5,223 bases of DNA from Syntrophales bacterium (GTDB lineage Bacteria; Desulfobacterota; Syntrophia; Syntrophales; UBA2210), in the NCBI GenBank assembly GCA_028715865.1, contig JAQUQY010000114.1:1-5223 (forward strand), in the 5' to 3' direction. Below are positions 4,994 through 5,223 of the stretch, one piece after another. The notes below the pieces were generated by a model. The model did no database searches. It worked only from the letters and a program-made list of their open reading frames with translations, and had not been told where the DNA came from. Made by a program: the position numbers and the translations under genes. Each line of letters opens with the position of its first letter. Position 1 is the stretch's first letter.

Positions 4994-5031
4994 AAAAATG
5001 CCCTTCATGACTTGACAGGAAATGCATTTTT
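4994..5031 (+). terminator. Weak terminator-like inverted repeat
   Basis: AAAAATGC (4994-5001) and GCATTTTT (5024-5031) form an 8-bp AT-rich stem with a 22-nt loop, ending in a T run, 30 bp past the AsmA-like stop. The stem has only two GC pairs and the loop is long, so termination would be weak. The loop contains the TTGACA of the next promoter, and the structure may be incidental. Confidence 0.3.
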
Positions 5032-5038
5032 ATATTAT
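5012..5038 (+). promoter_or_regulatory. Candidate promoter of the right-edge gene
   Basis: A perfect -35 hexamer TTGACA (5012-5017) is followed after 15 bp by TATTAT (5033-5038), five of six matches to the -10. The spacing is shorter than the optimum of 17. It lies about 70 bp before the start codon at 5113. Confidence 0.45.
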
Positions 5039-5112
5039 GAGGCTATCCACATTCTCAGGATTGTTTAATTTTTCACAAGGAATCACTTATTAACCGAGGA
5101 AAAAACAATATT

Positions 5113-5223
5113 ATGGACCTTCCGAGTAGTAAATGCCCGGAAAGCAAGCGTTTCGGCGACGCGTTAACCGCCGCCGAAGTCGCGCAATCATTGCCCACGA
5201 GACCGGTTAACCTTCCGGAACAT
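5113..5223 (+). CDS. N-terminus of an unidentified protein, cut by the window edge
   Basis: An open frame starts at ATG 5113 and stays open for all 37 codons to the end of the window, so only the N-terminus is visible (MDLPSSKCPESKRFGDALTA and onward to NLPEH). The piece is hydrophilic, with no signal peptide or membrane segment, and I do not recognise it. Support comes from GAGG (5096-5099) upstream, although the 13-base spacing is longer than usual, and from a TTGACA-type promoter about 70 bp upstream. The frame has a stop at 5038-5040 and no other ATG before 5113. The third codon positions are GC-rich (GGC GAC GCG, ACC GCC GCC), in line with real coding sequence. It would be the only gene following the AsmA-like gene on the same strand. 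The short length leaves some chance that it is not a gene. Confidence 0.55.
   Translation, partial: MDLPSSKCPESKRFGDALTAAEVAQSLPTRPVNLPEH

Overview
The window is about 5.2 kb of bacterial chromosome with moderate GC. It carries five complete protein genes, one gene cut off by the right edge, and two copies of a small non-autonomous transposon. The gene complement is a cold-shock protein, a site-2-type membrane protease, a hexameric-type citrate synthase, an SLT-domain lytic transglycosylase and an AsmA-like membrane-anchored protein. The cell-envelope genes and Shine-Dalgarno sites close to AAGGAGG point to a Gram-negative. The repeats, with GATGACTTCGTAAAAAG-type ends, remind me of Desulfobacterota (former Deltaproteobacteria). 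That placement is an inference from memory, not a search result.

Layout: bases 1-431 hold no gene, only the first repeat copy (159-320) and the cold-shock gene's terminator. The cold-shock gene (432-632, minus) lies between the two repeat copies. The second copy (710-871) is in the opposite orientation. The copies are both exactly 162 bp, align without gaps at 141/162 identities by hand count, and each has its own 6-7 bp flanking direct repeat. This is the signature of two separate MITE insertions. Next come the M50 protease gene (1042-1668, minus) and, divergent from it, citrate synthase (1880-3190, plus). A lytic transglycosylase (3206-3907, minus) converges on citrate synthase with a 15-bp gap. 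An AsmA-like gene (4152-4964, plus) diverges from the transglycosylase across 244 bp and has a very good sigma-70 promoter. A further gene begins at 5113 and runs off the window.

The genes do not form a pathway or operon: neighbours are mostly divergent or convergent single-gene units. The transglycosylase and the AsmA-like protein both act at the envelope. They share a leader motif (AAAAAGGTCC followed by GGAG(G)CATT) just before their start codons, the only hint of joint control. I found no CRISPR array, phage, defence cassette, tRNA or rRNA. The most interesting material is the structure of the repeat family and its placement around the cold-shock gene.
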